From: an uncultured Saprospiraceae bacterium
GTDB lineage: Bacteria; Bacteroidota; Bacteroidia; Chitinophagales; Saprospiraceae
Reading direction: 5' to 3'
DNA length: 46,473 nucleotides
NCBI GenBank assembly: GCA_938003955.1
Contig: CALKXE010000220.1
Coordinates: 1 to 46,473, forward strand
Below, piece by piece: positions 33,111 to 42,292 of the stretch (position 1 is the first letter of the stretch; the number at the start of each line of letters is the position of its first letter). The position numbers and the translations under genes are program-made. The notes under the pieces are model-generated. The model saw only the letters and a program-made list of their open reading frames with translations, was not told where the DNA came from and did no database searches.

Positions 33111-35897
33111 ATGCGCAAGCTAATCGTTCTCGGATTATTTTTATTAAGTGTGTATCAAATCTCGGCACAGTCTAGTTTTTATAACGGGACTCAACAAATA
33201 TTGGGACAGCAGAAAATATACAGTACTGTAGCAATTGCGGTTGACGATATTAATGGTGATCAAAAAGATGACCTGATACTTTTTGATGAAGGTAAATTTC
33301 TTAAAACATTTACCCAATCACCAGACGGATCACCATTTAATTATAGGAATCATACACAGACTTCGGCTTTTGGAGAATGGGCGGTAATTACTGGAGACCT
33401 AAATAATAATGGAATACCAGAAGTTGTCGCTAGTGGTAATGAAAATGGCTCTGAGTTACTGTTTATTAATAGTAACGATTATTACATAACTTCACAGGCT
33501 ACACCTGCAGTTTATTCTCAAAATACAAACCTTATTGATCTAAATAATGATGGATACTTAGACCTTTTTGTCTGCAATGACGTGGGAGAGAATCAAACCT
33601 TTCTAAATGATGGGACAGGCAAGATGATAAAAACAACATTGATAGATTTTAAGACTAGTGCAGAGGATGATATGTCAGGTAATTATTCGTCCATATTCAC
33701 GGATATTGATAGCGATGGTGATTTGGATTTATACATCGGTAAGTGTAGAGGTGGAGTTACTGATCCGACCGATCGACGAAGAGTCAATACTTTATACATC
33801 AACAATAATGATGGAACATATACTGAAAACGCAGAAGCGTTAGGTTTAGCTAATGGATCACAGACATGGTCTGTTGATGCGGGAGATATAGATAATGACG
33901 GTGATATAGATATTATCATCGCCAATCATGATAGAGAACATGATCTTATGCTGAATGATGGGACAGGGCATTTTACACGATTTCTCGGATTGCCACCAGA
34001 ATCAACAAGTTATGCTTATCAGAGTTTTTTTGCAGATTTTGATAACAATGGATGGCTTGATATTTTTATAACAGAGCCAGAGAATAGTTACATTCTATAT
34101 AATAATGAAATGCAGTTTTCGCAGTACAGTTTACCAAGTGGACTAAAAGCTTTCTCTGGTGCAGTAGGTGATTTTAATTCTGATGGATATATTGATTTGT
34201 ACCTAGGATTTGCTAGTTCATTCCAGGTTCCAGGAAATCAATCAGATGTTGTACTTTTAAATGAAGGTAGAGAGAATAATTACATCAAGGTAAATCTAGT
34301 GGGTACAGAGTCTAATCGTGATGGTGTAGGCTCGACGGTTAGGTTATATAGTGATGGTAATAAACAACTAAGAGAAGTAATCGCTGGTAGAAGCTACGGT
34401 ATTATGAATAGTACTGTATCACATTTTGGTCTGGGCCTCTCAGAAGTTGTGGATTCTATAATTGTGGAATGGCCATCTGGGAATATTACTAAAATCTTAG
34501 CACCCACCGAAGCTAATAGTAGCATCACAATCACTGAAAATGGCTGCATTAATCCTGATCTAAATCTATCGAATTTAGAGCTTTGTGATGGAAATCCTAT
34601 AATACTTCGCCTTGACGAGATGTATGATAATTATGTTTGGTCGGACGGAACTACTTCAGATAGTCTTATTATTGCCGAGGCAGGTAGCTTTTCGGTTATA
34701 GTAAGTAAAGGTGGTTGTGAGACACGTAGTAATACTTTCTTTGTAACAATGGAACAGGAATACCTATCCGATGAGATATTGCAGGCAGATACATATTTAG
34801 GATGCACAGGTGAATATATAAAGCTAGGTTCTATTGCAGGAACTAACTATGCGTGGTCTAATGGAGAATCATCAAGATATATCTATGTGAATGAACCTGC
34901 ACTTTATAAAGTAACTGTATCGACGAACTGTGGCACCTATATTTCTGAGGAAGTCTCAGTTGGTTTTTATGAGAATGATACACCTATCATCATTGAAGAC
35001 ACTGTATTTATTGGTGAGTCAGCTACGCTAATGCTTCAAGGAGATGATGTCAAATGGTATAGAGGCTATTACGATGAGGCTATAGTAGGGGATGGAATTA
35101 GCTTTGTTACAGGAGCACTGTTAAACGATACTATTATTTATGCAGGTGAGACTTTTACTGATAATGGATATTCTGAAAATTTATTAAACCCAGTACCACT
35201 TAATAGTACTTTTGATAATCAGTTTGTTGGAAATGATACTTTAGGATTTAAAGTATTGTCACCTTTTACGTTATCATCATTATCGGTAAGAACTCAATCT
35301 TCTGGGACTAGAAGTATTGAGATATGGAAAAATGGAATTAGAATAAAATCAGTCTCTAGTTTTTATGATATAGGGAAGAGTGAAGTCATATTCAATCAAC
35401 GTTTAGAGATTGGAGATTATCAGATCACGACCAATGAACAAGTTAATATTGAGGAGCTAGGTGATTCTAGTCCGAAATTCTCCTATTCAGGACAATTCAT
35501 AGGTAATGACAAACTTTTAGATGGCTATCTGAAAATTGGAGAGAGTTCTATAAATGAAGGGGTAATCCCATACTTTTTTGATTGGAAAATAGTCTATGGA
35601 GCATTTGCATGCGAAGATAGATATCCAGTTAAAGCGACAGTGAAAGATGATGTATCTACTAATGAATATGGATTGTCTTTTGACATTTATCCTAATCCCT
35701 CAGATGGGGTGATTAATATTAAATTAGAATCACCTGGAGTTGCTGAAATATGGGATATTGGAGGGAAGAGAGTAATTCAGTCTGAGCATCTAAATGTTGG
35801 TGTAAATACGCTTAACACTCATTTAAATAATGGAGTTTACGTTTTAAAATTAAGATCAAATAATCAAATTGTTAGTAAGGTTTTGATTGTTGAATAG
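33111..35897 (+). CDS. FG-GAP/ASPIC-UnbV repeat protein with T9SS sorting domain
   Basis: A 928-residue secreted protein. Signal peptide (KLIVLGLFLLSVYQISAQ) is followed by seven FG-GAP/VCBS calcium-type repeats, seen as DINGDQKDD, DLNNNGIPE, DLNNDGYLD, DIDSDGDLD, DIDNDGDID, DFDNNGWLD and DFNSDGYID (about residues 45-365). An ASPIC/UnbV domain follows (about 390-475, VRLYSDGNKQLREVIAG and VSHFGLGL), then Ig-like stretches (about 480-640). A type A T9SS domain (YGLSFDIYPNPSDG onwards, about 850-928) closes the protein. It is a probable surface or released adhesin of CRTAC1 type with no catalytic residues recognised. A bidirectional terminator follows 204 bp downstream. Confidence 0.9.
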   Translation: MRKLIVLGLFLLSVYQISAQSSFYNGTQQILGQQKIYSTVAIAVDDINGDQKDDLILFDEGKFLKTFTQSPDGSPFNYRNHTQTSAFGEWAVITGDLNNNGIPEVVASGNENGSELLFINSNDYYITSQATPAVYSQNTNLIDLNNDGYLDLFVCNDVGENQTFLNDGTGKMIKTTLIDFKTSAEDDMSGNYSSIFTDIDSDGDLDLYIGKCRGGVTDPTDRRRVNTLYINNNDGTYTENAEALGLANGSQTWSVDAGDIDNDGDIDIIIANHDREHDLMLNDGTGHFTRFLGLPPESTSYAYQSFFADFDNNGWLDIFITEPENSYILYNNEMQFSQYSLPSGLKAFSGAVGDFNSDGYIDLYLGFASSFQVPGNQSDVVLLNEGRENNYIKVNLVGTESNRDGVGSTVRLYSDGNKQLREVIAGRSYGIMNSTVSHFGLGLSEVVDSIIVEWPSGNITKILAPTEANSSITITENGCINPDLNLSNLELCDGNPIILRLDEMYDNYVWSDGTTSDSLIIAEAGSFSVIVSKGGCETRSNTFFVTMEQEYLSDEILQADTYLGCTGEYIKLGSIAGTNYAWSNGESSRYIYVNEPALYKVTVSTNCGTYISEEVSVGFYENDTPIIIEDTVFIGESATLMLQGDDVKWYRGYYDEAIVGDGISFVTGALLNDTIIYAGETFTDNGYSENLLNPVPLNSTFDNQFVGNDTLGFKVLSPFTLSSLSVRTQSSGTRSIEIWKNGIRIKSVSSFYDIGKSEVIFNQRLEIGDYQITTNEQVNIEELGDSSPKFSYSGQFIGNDKLLDGYLKIGESSINEGVIPYFFDWKIVYGAFACEDRYPVKATVKDDVSTNEYGLSFDIYPNPSDGVINIKLESPGVAEIWDIGGKRVIQSEHLNVGVNTLNTHLNNGVYVLKLRSNNQIVSKVLIVE

Positions 35898-35932
35898 TTG
35901 AGTTAGGACTTCATTCATACCAATTGTGTTTC

Positions 35933-36004
35933 AATTTGCCGCATAAAGATATTGGTAAATGCCGATACATATTGAATGTTGCAGACGAATGTATGCGGCA
36001 AATT
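35933..36004. repeat. 13-bp perfect inverted repeat flanking 46 bp
   Basis: AATTTGCCGCATA (35933-35945) and its exact reverse complement TATGCGGCAAATT (35992-36004), in the non-coding gap after the FG-GAP gene. The inner 46 bp contain further short palindromic pieces. There is no T run, so it is not an obvious terminator. Confidence 0.6.
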
Positions 36005-36101
36005 CAATAGTAATCGGTATCAGTCCAGCTGTCTTCAAGATCACGAAGCTGAAGCCATCAAAAAGGATCAGTAAAATATCTACTTATAAAGGGCAAACAA
36101 T

Positions 36102-36133
36102 AAAGCCAGACACATTGAATGTATCTGGCTTTT
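36102..36133. terminator. Bidirectional terminator
   Basis: Stem AAAGCCAGA (36102-36110) with TCTGGCTTT (36124-36132), with inner ACA/TGT pairing, between the convergent FG-GAP gene and the DUF4249 gene. The T run is short. Confidence 0.7.
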
Positions 36134-36163
36134 ATGATAAGTCTTTTTGTAACTGTATGTTTT

Positions 36164-37045
36164 CTAGTTCACTTCTACTTCTTCTCTACTTACGGCAGCC
36201 ACATTAAATACACCTAAAACAAGATCTCCATTCTCGTCTCTTATATTTCCTCGACTATTAGCCACTGGAAGAGCAAATATTGAATTATCTCCGTTCGTAG
36301 TTTGTTCTTGTACTATTTGTAGGAATCTAAATGCTTCGTTTGATATAGAATAGATTTCACACTTTACTTTGTCACCTTGATCCACATTTCTAGGTAGACC
36401 GTCATCATCAACTGCATTTATAGCAAATCTCAATGGACGTATGAACGTTGTTCCGTCTATATCTGTTCCTGCGTCGAAAGTAGCGTCATAGATGATATTT
36501 AATTCTTGTGGTCTATTAAGTAATGTATCATTTCTGTAAGATTTTACCCAATATGTATCTCCTTTTCCTGGTAGATCTCTGGCGTAGAGTTCAGCAAAGA
36601 ATCCTTCATCTGCACCAAATGGCTCATCTTCGAAGAATATACTGATACTATCTATTTCTGGTACTCTATTAAGCTGGGTTGTCGATGTTAGTGTTTTATT
36701 ATCTACTTCAATTTTTAGTGTGAATTCATCTCCAACATCACCGATGATTTCTGAACCTGTTGGCGGAGTCCAAACATATTGGCCATCTGCCACATGTACA
36801 AAGTTGAAAGTTTCTTCGGCATTTGTTACTGTAACTTCTGCATTTGTAATTCCAGTTGGAAGTCTATTGTCGAAATAGTCTTGAGATTCTTTGACATCTA
36901 TAATTTGTTGTCCTTCTTCGTTTGTAATCCATGCATCTACAACGATTTGCGATGCTTCGAAACCATTGTCTACAGTTATTGGGTCTTCGCATGATGCAAA
37001 TCCTAATATTCCTGCTAATGCTAATATATATGTATATTTTTTCAT
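36164..37045 (-). CDS. DUF4249 lipoprotein, partner of the TonB-dependent receptor
   Basis: A 293-residue lipoprotein: KKYTYILALAGILGFASC with Cys19 in the lipobox, then PITVDNGFEASQIVVDAWITNEEG, the start of the DUF4249 domain, with a beta-rich body (VTNAEETFNF and LKIEVDNKTLTSTTQL). DUF4249 proteins are found next to TonB-dependent receptors, as here (receptor 34 bp upstream on the same strand), and are thought to act as surface or periplasmic partners in uptake. The substrate is unknown. Confidence 0.88.
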   Translation of the reverse strand: MKKYTYILALAGILGFASCEDPITVDNGFEASQIVVDAWITNEEGQQIIDVKESQDYFDNRLPTGITNAEVTVTNAEETFNFVHVADGQYVWTPPTGSEIIGDVGDEFTLKIEVDNKTLTSTTQLNRVPEIDSISIFFEDEPFGADEGFFAELYARDLPGKGDTYWVKSYRNDTLLNRPQELNIIYDATFDAGTDIDGTTFIRPLRFAINAVDDDGLPRNVDQGDKVKCEIYSISNEAFRFLQIVQEQTTNGDNSIFALPVANSRGNIRDENGDLVLGVFNVAAVSREEVEVN

Positions 37046-37079
37046 TGTCTTGTTATTCTAATTTAGTGGTTTAACTGAT

Positions 37080-39455
37080 CTATTTAAATGTGAAATTGTA
37101 AGAAACAGAAGGAATAAAATTACCTATTACAGACAATCGTATTGCTTCAGTATTTACTGGTTGACCGACAGTTACACGTTCTCCATCTTGCTTGAAGTAT
37201 ATTGAGAATGGATTTCTACGAGAGTATATATTGTATATACCAAACACCCATTGTCCTTTCCATTTTCTTTCTCCTGGTTTCGGATCTATTGTTAACGCAA
37301 AGTCCAATCTGTGATAGTCAGGAATTCTGACATTATTTCTGACATTATTGTCATTGTTAGGAATAAAGTAGCCTTGTTGATAGTAGCCGCTATTCGCAAA
37401 TGTCGTTGGAGTGCCCGAATTATATACAAAGTTGGCACTTAATGTCAGTCTATCATTCAATTCATAGAATGTTGTAACACTTAAGTTGTGAGTCTGATCA
37501 AATCTTGATGGATACCACTCATTATTATTAATTCCATTTACTTGCCTTTCACTTCTAGCTAGTGTATAGCTAATCCATCCCGAGAACCTGCCTTCCGCCT
37601 TTTTAAGCATTAACTCTGTACCGTAAGCTCTTCCATCACCATCAAGTATTTGACTCTCTACGAATTCATTTAGGATAAGGTCTGCACCATCGATATAATC
37701 AACTAGATCATTCAATTTTTTGTAGTAAATTTCTCCTGAGAATTCGTACTCATTGTCTTTGAAATTTTGGAAGTAACCTAGTGCTACTTGATCTGCCATT
37801 GCGGGATTGATATTATTAGTAGCCGGTGTCCAAATATCTACGGGGGTAGAAGCTGTCGTGTTAGAAAGTAAGTGGATATATTGTGCTGTACGGTTATAAC
37901 TTGCTTTCAATGAGCTATTATCGCCAAGGTCGGCCTTTAGGGAAAACCTTGGTTCTAGATTGAAAAAGTCTTCAATAACTTCTCCGCTTTCTGCTTGAGT
38001 AACATTGATTAGGGGTTTCTGCACACCTCGTTCTACGGTATCATCGAAGGTGTATACGTTTCTTTCTCCTAAGTATGCAAAATGCGACAGTCTTAATCCA
38101 TAATTAATTTGCAATTTATCAAATAGTGTGATTTCATTTTCTACAAAAACATTACTCTCTATAGAGTATTGCTCAGAAGTACTAATGTCTGTAGTTACAT
38201 CATTAGATACAGATATTGCATTCGCTGGTTCGAAAATATAGTAGATAGACTGTCCTCCAAAACGTAATATGTTTTGTGGCTTTATATACCATGAAAATTC
38301 AGGTTTTACACTATAGTTCTTGATTTTGGCATTCCAGTCAAACGAATCTTCTTCCGTGTCTCCAAAGTTGATCTGATAATCATAGTTACTGTAATATGTA
38401 GTTAAATTGGCAAAAAGCTTATCGCTAAATAAGTGGTTCCATCTTACGGTACCAGTCTGATTTCCCCAGTTAAATCCAGCGGATTCTCCAAAGCCAAAGT
38501 TATCTCTTCCAAAGTATCCTGATAGGAATAGTTGATCTTTATCACTAAACTTATAATTGGTTTTTAATGTAAGATCATAGAAGTTAAGTACTGGAGAACC
38601 TACATCTTCATCTAAGAATGGTTTAGAAAGTACATCTATATATGATCTACGGCCTGCAATAATAAATGATGATTTATCTTTTACGATAGGCGCTTCCACT
38701 GCTAGTCGGCTAAATATTGTACCCACACCTCCAGTTATCTCAAGTTCTTTACTGTTTCCTTCTTTCATTCTCACATCCAAGATAGATGATAAACGACCAC
38801 CGTATCTAGCGGGGATTCCACCTTTGTAAAGCTTTACATCTTTTACCGCATCTGGATTAAATACTGAGAAAAATCCAAATAAGTGCGATGAGTTGTATAC
38901 TGGTGCTTCGTCTAATAAAACAAGGTTTTGATCTATCGACCCACCACGCACATTGAATCCTGCAGCACCTTCTCCTACAGAAGTTACTCCTGGTAAAAGT
39001 TGTATTCCTCTTAAGATTTCAGTTTCTCCAAGTAGAGTAGGGAGCTTAGTCAATGTTTTAATATCCAGTTTGTTGACACTCATTTCGAGGGATTTTACAT
39101 TTCTATCTACCTCTTCTGCTGTTACAACAATCTCTTCTAATGTATTTTCATCTGGCCCTAGTTCTATTTCAATTTTTGTGCTTTGATCCAGGATAATAGT
39201 TTGTACCATATCTTTATACCCTAGATAAGTTCCATTAAGGGTATAAGTGCCTGCCTCTACAGAAATAGAGTAGAACCCATACTCATTGGAAACAGTACTT
39301 GCTCCATTTTCAGTAAGGTAGATAAATGCACCTATTAAAGTTTCTCCATTATCAGCGTCTTTGATGTAACCTGATACGGTATATTCTTGGGCGGAGATGG
39401 ATGACGAAATAAATAGAATAGACAGAAAAACTGTCAATAGTTTAATTAGTTTCAA
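37080..39455 (-). CDS. TonB-dependent outer-membrane receptor, TTG start
   Basis: A 791-residue receptor. The predicted start is TTG (CAA at 39453-39455), because the signal peptide (KLIKLLTVFLSILFISSSISAQ) begins right there and no upstream ATG fits. Residues 24-95 are a CarboxypepD-reg-like domain (GYIKDADNGETLIGAFIYL...GTYTLNGTYLGYKD). EEIVVTAEE is a probable TonB-box region. The plug is at about 135-235 (LPGVTSVGEGAAGFNVRGG, VLLDEAPVYNSSHLFGFFS, GGIPARYGGRLSSILDVRM), and the remainder is a 22-strand barrel ending SYNFTFK. It is followed by DUF4249. It would import a siderophore, cofactor or oligosaccharide; the ligand cannot be read. Confidence 0.93.
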   Translation of the reverse strand: MKLIKLLTVFLSILFISSSISAQEYTVSGYIKDADNGETLIGAFIYLTENGASTVSNEYGFYSISVEAGTYTLNGTYLGYKDMVQTIILDQSTKIEIELGPDENTLEEIVVTAEEVDRNVKSLEMSVNKLDIKTLTKLPTLLGETEILRGIQLLPGVTSVGEGAAGFNVRGGSIDQNLVLLDEAPVYNSSHLFGFFSVFNPDAVKDVKLYKGGIPARYGGRLSSILDVRMKEGNSKELEITGGVGTIFSRLAVEAPIVKDKSSFIIAGRRSYIDVLSKPFLDEDVGSPVLNFYDLTLKTNYKFSDKDQLFLSGYFGRDNFGFGESAGFNWGNQTGTVRWNHLFSDKLFANLTTYYSNYDYQINFGDTEEDSFDWNAKIKNYSVKPEFSWYIKPQNILRFGGQSIYYIFEPANAISVSNDVTTDISTSEQYSIESNVFVENEITLFDKLQINYGLRLSHFAYLGERNVYTFDDTVERGVQKPLINVTQAESGEVIEDFFNLEPRFSLKADLGDNSSLKASYNRTAQYIHLLSNTTASTPVDIWTPATNNINPAMADQVALGYFQNFKDNEYEFSGEIYYKKLNDLVDYIDGADLILNEFVESQILDGDGRAYGTELMLKKAEGRFSGWISYTLARSERQVNGINNNEWYPSRFDQTHNLSVTTFYELNDRLTLSANFVYNSGTPTTFANSGYYQQGYFIPNNDNNVRNNVRIPDYHRLDFALTIDPKPGERKWKGQWVFGIYNIYSRRNPFSIYFKQDGERVTVGQPVNTEAIRLSVIGNFIPSVSYNFTFK

Positions 39456-39959
39456 AGCTTTGTGTTTTGTAATTCAATAATGAAGTAACGCATGAAATCA
39501 TAAAGAGTAAACAGAAATGTAATATTTTTTTAGAATTATCGATGAGTTGACCGATTTTGATCATAAAGTGCAGCAATAGATAGATGAATCTAGCATGAAA
39601 AAGATAGCTGATTCATGCTAGGATCCTAAAATATTGACGTCTATTATTAATATGCCGACCTGTTTCGCAATTTTTCTGACTGCAGACAACAAAGCACACA
39701 ATTCTCCACTTTTTATCTATTTCTTTATTTTTACAAAGATGAGATACTGGCTATTGGATTTCATTGACTTAAGTTAAGAAGTATTGATGTCGATATAAAC
39801 GGTAAGTACTTAGGTTATTGTCAATATCTAGTTGATACATGCATAGCCTTTTGTGAATTGACTAAACTTGATATAAAAGACATTGAAAATGAGCAAATAG
39901 ATATAATACTTAGTTCTAAATGAAATAACATATATTTGTATTTCAACAAATAAAACGAT
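39456..39959. other. Divergent intergenic region (504 bp)
   Basis: The space between the leftward receptor and the rightward small lipoprotein. It contains a 10-bp inverted repeat (CTAGCATGAA 39590-39599 / TTCATGCTAG 39612-39621) with a 12-nt loop, and the -7 box for the lipoprotein at 39931-39938. I see no gene here; the open frame on the minus strand at 39821-40033 overlaps the lipoprotein signal sequence and has no support. Confidence 0.5.
39931..39938 (+). promoter_or_regulatory. -7 box (TATATTTG) for the small lipoprotein
   Basis: Exact TAnnTTTG, 21 nt upstream of the TTG start at 39960. It supports the use of that TTG. Confidence 0.55.
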
Positions 39960-40358
39960 TTGAAATTCTTCTGGATTATTCTAATATCCTTTTTATTCTC
40001 TTGCCAATCTAGTGAAGGAACTGGAGCTGTCATAGTGTATGGAGATGTAATAGGCAGTTACCAAGGTCAATGTGCTGATTATAACACATCTACTTCGGAG
40101 TTAATGAACAGAGAAGATGCTACATTGTCAGTTTCTGCGATTAATTTAACGAAGGCCAATATCAAAACGTCATGCGCTAGATTTGAAGACCAAGAATTGA
40201 CTCTTAAGACATCTTCGGCATCCGAAATTACATTCGAAAAAGTTATATCTGCTACTTCTGTTATATCTCTTCGATATATTGCGGCAAGTGATAGTTTAGT
40301 GTTTTTACAAACAGGGATTGGCGATAGCAATTTTATGTTTGCAGGAATTAGAAATTAA
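39960..40358 (+). CDS. Small lipoprotein, hypothetical, TTG start
   Basis: A 132-residue lipoprotein starting at TTG, chosen because the signal peptide (KFFWIILISFLFSC, lipobox Cys15) begins there and a -7 box lies 21 nt upstream. The mature part is a single beta-rich domain (VIVYGDVIGSYQGQCADY and FVFLQTGIG-like end) with two cysteines (about 40 and 62) that could form a disulfide. The layout resembles META- or lipocalin-like small domains, but I do not recognise a family. Alone between the receptor and the choice-of-anchor gene. Confidence 0.65.
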   Translation: MKFFWIILISFLFSCQSSEGTGAVIVYGDVIGSYQGQCADYNTSTSELMNREDATLSVSAINLTKANIKTSCARFEDQELTLKTSSASEITFEKVISATSVISLRYIAASDSLVFLQTGIGDSNFMFAGIRN

Positions 40359-40412
40359 ATAAATTTATTCTTCTCAAATTCTTTTCCGATTAAGATTGAT
40401 TTCTAGATGATA

Positions 40413-41957
40413 TTAGTCACAGTCGATCATTTCTAGTTCAGTTACACCATTTTCACCAAGTGTGAAATGATAACATTCTCCATTTATGTTTTTGAGAATC
40501 AATCCTCCTCTATATTGTGAAAAATATAAATCCTCAGATTGAAGAATTACATTATCGTTAGAAGGATCAAATGTGATTGAGGTAGAAGTAAGTTGACCAC
40601 TATTGTTAATACCAACTCTGAAGTATTTTCCAATAGAATTTCTAAGAACAACACCGAAATTACTACTCTCAAACTGTAAGTTAGAGTTAATAACTTCTAC
40701 TCTGTCCATAGGAGCGCTGCCAATATCTTCTGTGTCTATATTCCCGTTGCTATCTATTATTACTCTGATGAATTCATCATCTGGAGTCATGTATACTATA
40801 CCCTTACTTGCATCGCTGATTACGATATCTGCACCAGACACTCTATTTTTTGCTTCTGGAGCTATCGTCATTTTTAGTGTGTTTAGACCATGTGTAATAT
40901 CAGACGCTAAAAGACAGCCAGATGGAAGAAACGGGTAGGCTCCCCAAGCTCCGTCGTATCCAGAATAACCATTACCATTATTTCCGTCGAATGTATCATA
41001 ATATGCTATCTGTTCAGGGAGTTCTGGAACAGAAACATCATATACTTGAAACCCATCATGGTAATAAGATATGTATAATCTGTTGAGTTTCACAAAAGGG
41101 TTATGTGGTCTATTCTCTGTAAATGTTGGTGCCTCTAAAGGATCTTTGAAAGTATGTGTTATGAATGGTTCAGTAGGATCTGAAATGTCATAAACATACA
41201 TAGGTCGACCGATTGGAACTTCCTCAGCTACATATAGGTAAGGCGCACTTGGGTGCTTCCATCCACTGTGATTATATCCACCGTTTGCTTCAGTATCACC
41301 TATTCTGTATACGTTATTTAAATCCCTCATATCCCAAATTTTCAGGCCAGGATATCCGTGGTTAAAATATGCAGTGTCGTTTTTCACATATCCGTCGTGG
41401 ATATAATAGTTTCCATTACTGCTTTCACCAGGAAGGTCTCTAAATTTGACGTTTTTTAACAAGGTTGGATTTTCTGGATCTGTTGCTATATCATACACAT
41501 AAACTCCGTGAGCAGAAGTGTTACTGCCATACACGTACAATCTACCTGACTCTTTTTCTATGAAAATGTTGTGCGCACTCCTGAACTGTGCTAGGCTTTG
41601 TGTATGTGTGTAGTCGTTTTTATTGATAACTTGTAATCCTTCTCCACATGCACTACCATCACAGACTCCATATATGAAATCACCATATTCTTTGAAATCT
41701 CTCCATATTACAGAACTTCCATCTACCCATTGGTTAGCTAGAATAGGATTGCCACAATCTGTCACATTAACGATATTGATTGCTGTATTACTGCCTATAA
41801 CAGCAAACTCTTCGGTACCATGTCTATATCCCCACACATCATTGTAATCATCACCTAGTCCACTCAAAACAGCCATGCGTTTCATGTTGAGAGAATCTTG
41901 GGCAAAAGAGATTACAGAGAATCCAATACATACTAAGCAAAGTAGAATGTTTTTCAT
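40413..41957 (-). CDS. Choice-of-anchor B family protein
   Basis: A 514-residue secreted protein with signal peptide (MKNILLCLVCIGFSVISFAQ). Residues about 25-390 form a choice-of-anchor B/LVIVD-type beta-propeller: EFAVIGSNTAINIVNV, SVIWRDFKEYGDFIYGV, GLQVINKNDYTHT, SAHNIFIEKESGRLYVYGS and FVKLNRLYISYYHDGFQVYDVS. Such proteins usually end in a variable anchor, often a T9SS domain. Here the last ~110 residues are a beta-rich region with no T9SS motif, ending ECYHFTLGENGVTELEMIDCD. It stands alone on the minus strand. The role (extracellular binding) is inferred. Confidence 0.87.
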   Translation of the reverse strand: MKNILLCLVCIGFSVISFAQDSLNMKRMAVLSGLGDDYNDVWGYRHGTEEFAVIGSNTAINIVNVTDCGNPILANQWVDGSSVIWRDFKEYGDFIYGVCDGSACGEGLQVINKNDYTHTQSLAQFRSAHNIFIEKESGRLYVYGSNTSAHGVYVYDIATDPENPTLLKNVKFRDLPGESSNGNYYIHDGYVKNDTAYFNHGYPGLKIWDMRDLNNVYRIGDTEANGGYNHSGWKHPSAPYLYVAEEVPIGRPMYVYDISDPTEPFITHTFKDPLEAPTFTENRPHNPFVKLNRLYISYYHDGFQVYDVSVPELPEQIAYYDTFDGNNGNGYSGYDGAWGAYPFLPSGCLLASDITHGLNTLKMTIAPEAKNRVSGADIVISDASKGIVYMTPDDEFIRVIIDSNGNIDTEDIGSAPMDRVEVINSNLQFESSNFGVVLRNSIGKYFRVGINNSGQLTSTSITFDPSNDNVILQSEDLYFSQYRGGLILKNINGECYHFTLGENGVTELEMIDCD

Positions 41958-42292
41958 TTTTAGACTTTTTAAATTCAGATAAAATTGGGATTGGAAATAT
42001 TATATACCTATGTAAAAGTAATTAATATATAGAGAAATACATAATCTAAAAAGTCGTTATATAACATTTTTGTTATTTAGTTATTTTAATAATAAATAAG
42101 AGTGACTAGTTACTATAGAGTATCTATATTTTATAGGAGACTGAAGCAGCTTTAGAACCTCATTTTCAATATGATTTATGTGGTAAATTATAGATTTGGA
42201 TCAACTACTTATTTGAAAGAATGCTATTTCACCATAATATTCATTTTATTATAATCTAAATTCTATTTTTGTCTTAGTAACTTTTATAAACT
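41958..42292. other. Divergent intergenic region (335 bp)
   Basis: The gap between the leftward choice-of-anchor gene and the rightward NUDIX regulator. It holds a near-palindrome AGTGACTAGTTACT (42101-42114), which could be an operator, and the -7 box at 42264-42271. It is otherwise AT-rich sequence without a gene. Confidence 0.5.
42264..42271 (+). promoter_or_regulatory. -7 box (TATTTTTG) for the NUDIX regulator
   Basis: TAnnTTTG match 21 nt upstream of the ATG at 42293. Confidence 0.55.
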
